Positions 12,196 to 12,794 of a stretch of DNA of 12,794 bases are shown piece by piece (position 1 is the stretch's first letter; each line of letters begins with the position of its first letter). A program made the position numbers and the translations under genes. The notes beneath the pieces are model-generated. The model was given only the letters and a program-made list of their open reading frames with translations, was not told where the DNA came from and did not search any database. The stretch comes from Bacillota bacterium (lineage in GTDB: Bacteria > Bacillota > Clostridia > Acetivibrionales > DSM-1351): positions 1 through 12,794 of the forward strand of contig JAEZFR010000404.1 of assembly GCA_023417285.1 (NCBI GenBank), in the 5' to 3' direction.

Positions 12196-12794
12196 ATGAT
12201 AAAGAATAATACTTATGATGTTATAAAAAAGCATGGTTTAAGACTTACTAAATCATTGGGGCAAAATTTTCTTATTGATGATAGTGTTGTATCTAGCATT
12301 GTGGATGCAGCAGAGGTAGATAAGGAAACTCTTGCTATAGAAATAGGACCGGGAATCGGCAGTATGACTCGGGAGCTTGCAAAAAAGGCGTGTGGGGTTG
12401 TTGCAATTGAAATAGATAAGCACTTAATACCTGCACTTACCGATAACCTTAGTATATATAATAATATTACTATTATAAACGAAGATGTAATGAAGGCTAA
12501 TGTTGAGCAAATTATAGATGACCAAAAAAGAGCATATGGGGCAACGAAGGTGAGCGTTGTTGCTAATTTGCCATATTATATTACAACTCCCATAATAATG
12601 ATGTTTTTGGAGCAAATAGAGGGTATTGATAGAATGGTGTTTATGGTGCAAAAGGAAGTTGCCCACCGAATGGTCTCAGGACCGGGTACTAAGGATTATG
12701 GTGCTTTGTCAGTAGCTGTACAGTATTACTCAAAGCCACGGATTATGTTTGATGTTCCACCACATTGCTTTGTACCACAGCCTGAGGTTCACTC
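12196..12794 (+). CDS. rsmA: 16S rRNA (adenine(1518)-N6/adenine(1519)-N6)-dimethyltransferase, 3'-truncated by window edge
   Basis: RsmA (KsgA) dimethylates two adjacent adenines in the 3' hairpin of 16S rRNA, a late ribosome-assembly step. The frame runs off the right edge with no stop, so 199 complete codons are visible. It starts MIKNNTYDVIKKHGLRLTKS and has the family markers LGQNFLID, the SAM motif IEIGPGIGSMT, AIEIDK, and the catalytic NLPYYITTPI. FMVQKEVAHRM and VPPHCFVPQPEVHS follow. The ribosome binding site is weak (GAAAGGG about 12 bases upstream of the ATG at 12196). In B. subtilis ksgA follows rnmV; here the yabE terminator and a promoter lie directly before it. Confidence 0.97.
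   Translation, partial: MIKNNTYDVIKKHGLRLTKSLGQNFLIDDSVVSSIVDAAEVDKETLAIEIGPGIGSMTRELAKKACGVVAIEIDKHLIPALTDNLSIYNNITIINEDVMKANVEQIIDDQKRAYGATKVSVVANLPYYITTPIIMMFLEQIEGIDRMVFMVQKEVAHRMVSGPGTKDYGALSVAVQYYSKPRIMFDVPPHCFVPQPEVH

Noticed and set aside
12424..12666. 80-codon minus-strand ORF within rsmA
   Set aside because: It lies antisense to a clear rsmA coding frame with the SAM and NLPY motifs, so it is a shadow.

Overview
The window is AT-rich, gene-dense chromosomal DNA from an endospore-forming member of the Clostridia (Firmicutes). The evidence is the clostridial 2[4Fe-4S] ferredoxin, the sporulation genes spmA and spmB, an AbrB with a Cys4 tail, and the gene order holB - ricT - trmN - rsmI - abrB - metG - tatD - yabE - rsmA, which follows the Bacillus subtilis holB-to-ksgA region. 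It is mainly a core information-processing island, not an accessory element. I see no rRNA, tRNA, CRISPR array, insertion sequence or phage gene.

Left part (1-4020), rightward: the 3' end of holB (clamp-loader delta'), ricT, a ferredoxin gene with its own promoter and terminator, trmN (tRNA1Val m6A methyltransferase family) and rsmI (16S C1402 2'-O-methyltransferase). Ferredoxin sits where B. subtilis has yabA, and the yazA homologue is absent. Three gene boundaries here carry short tandem repeats: 27 bp at the holB end, 26 bp before trmN, and 33 bp coding at the start of rsmI. A bidirectional terminator separates rsmI from the convergent abrB.

Middle (4025-6902): abrB points left from a sigma-A-type promoter with tandem Spo0A-box-like sites over its start region, as in B. 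subtilis. After a 478-bp AT-rich gap come spmA and spmB (spore-core dehydration). A 16-bp perfect inverted repeat includes the spmA start codon. Convergent to spmB, and overlapping its end, is a divergent DUF2600 (YtpB, tetraprenyl-beta-curcumene synthase family) gene that appears to have lost both aspartate-rich motifs of the family. This is the strongest candidate for new biology in the window.

Right part (7042-12794), rightward: metG (methionyl-tRNA synthetase with a long low-complexity linker before its tRNA-binding domain), tatD overlapping it, a membrane-anchored coiled-coil protein of unknown function, a YabE-like cell-wall protein (DUF348 x2, G5, 3D), then a strong terminator, a promoter and the 5' part of rsmA (ksgA). 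The rnmV gene that lies between yabE and ksgA in B. subtilis is missing here.

Replication (holB), tRNA and rRNA modification (trmN, rsmI, rsmA), tRNA charging (metG) and post-exponential or sporulation control (ricT, abrB, spmAB) are thus interleaved. Functional names rest on motif recognition by eye; no database search was run.
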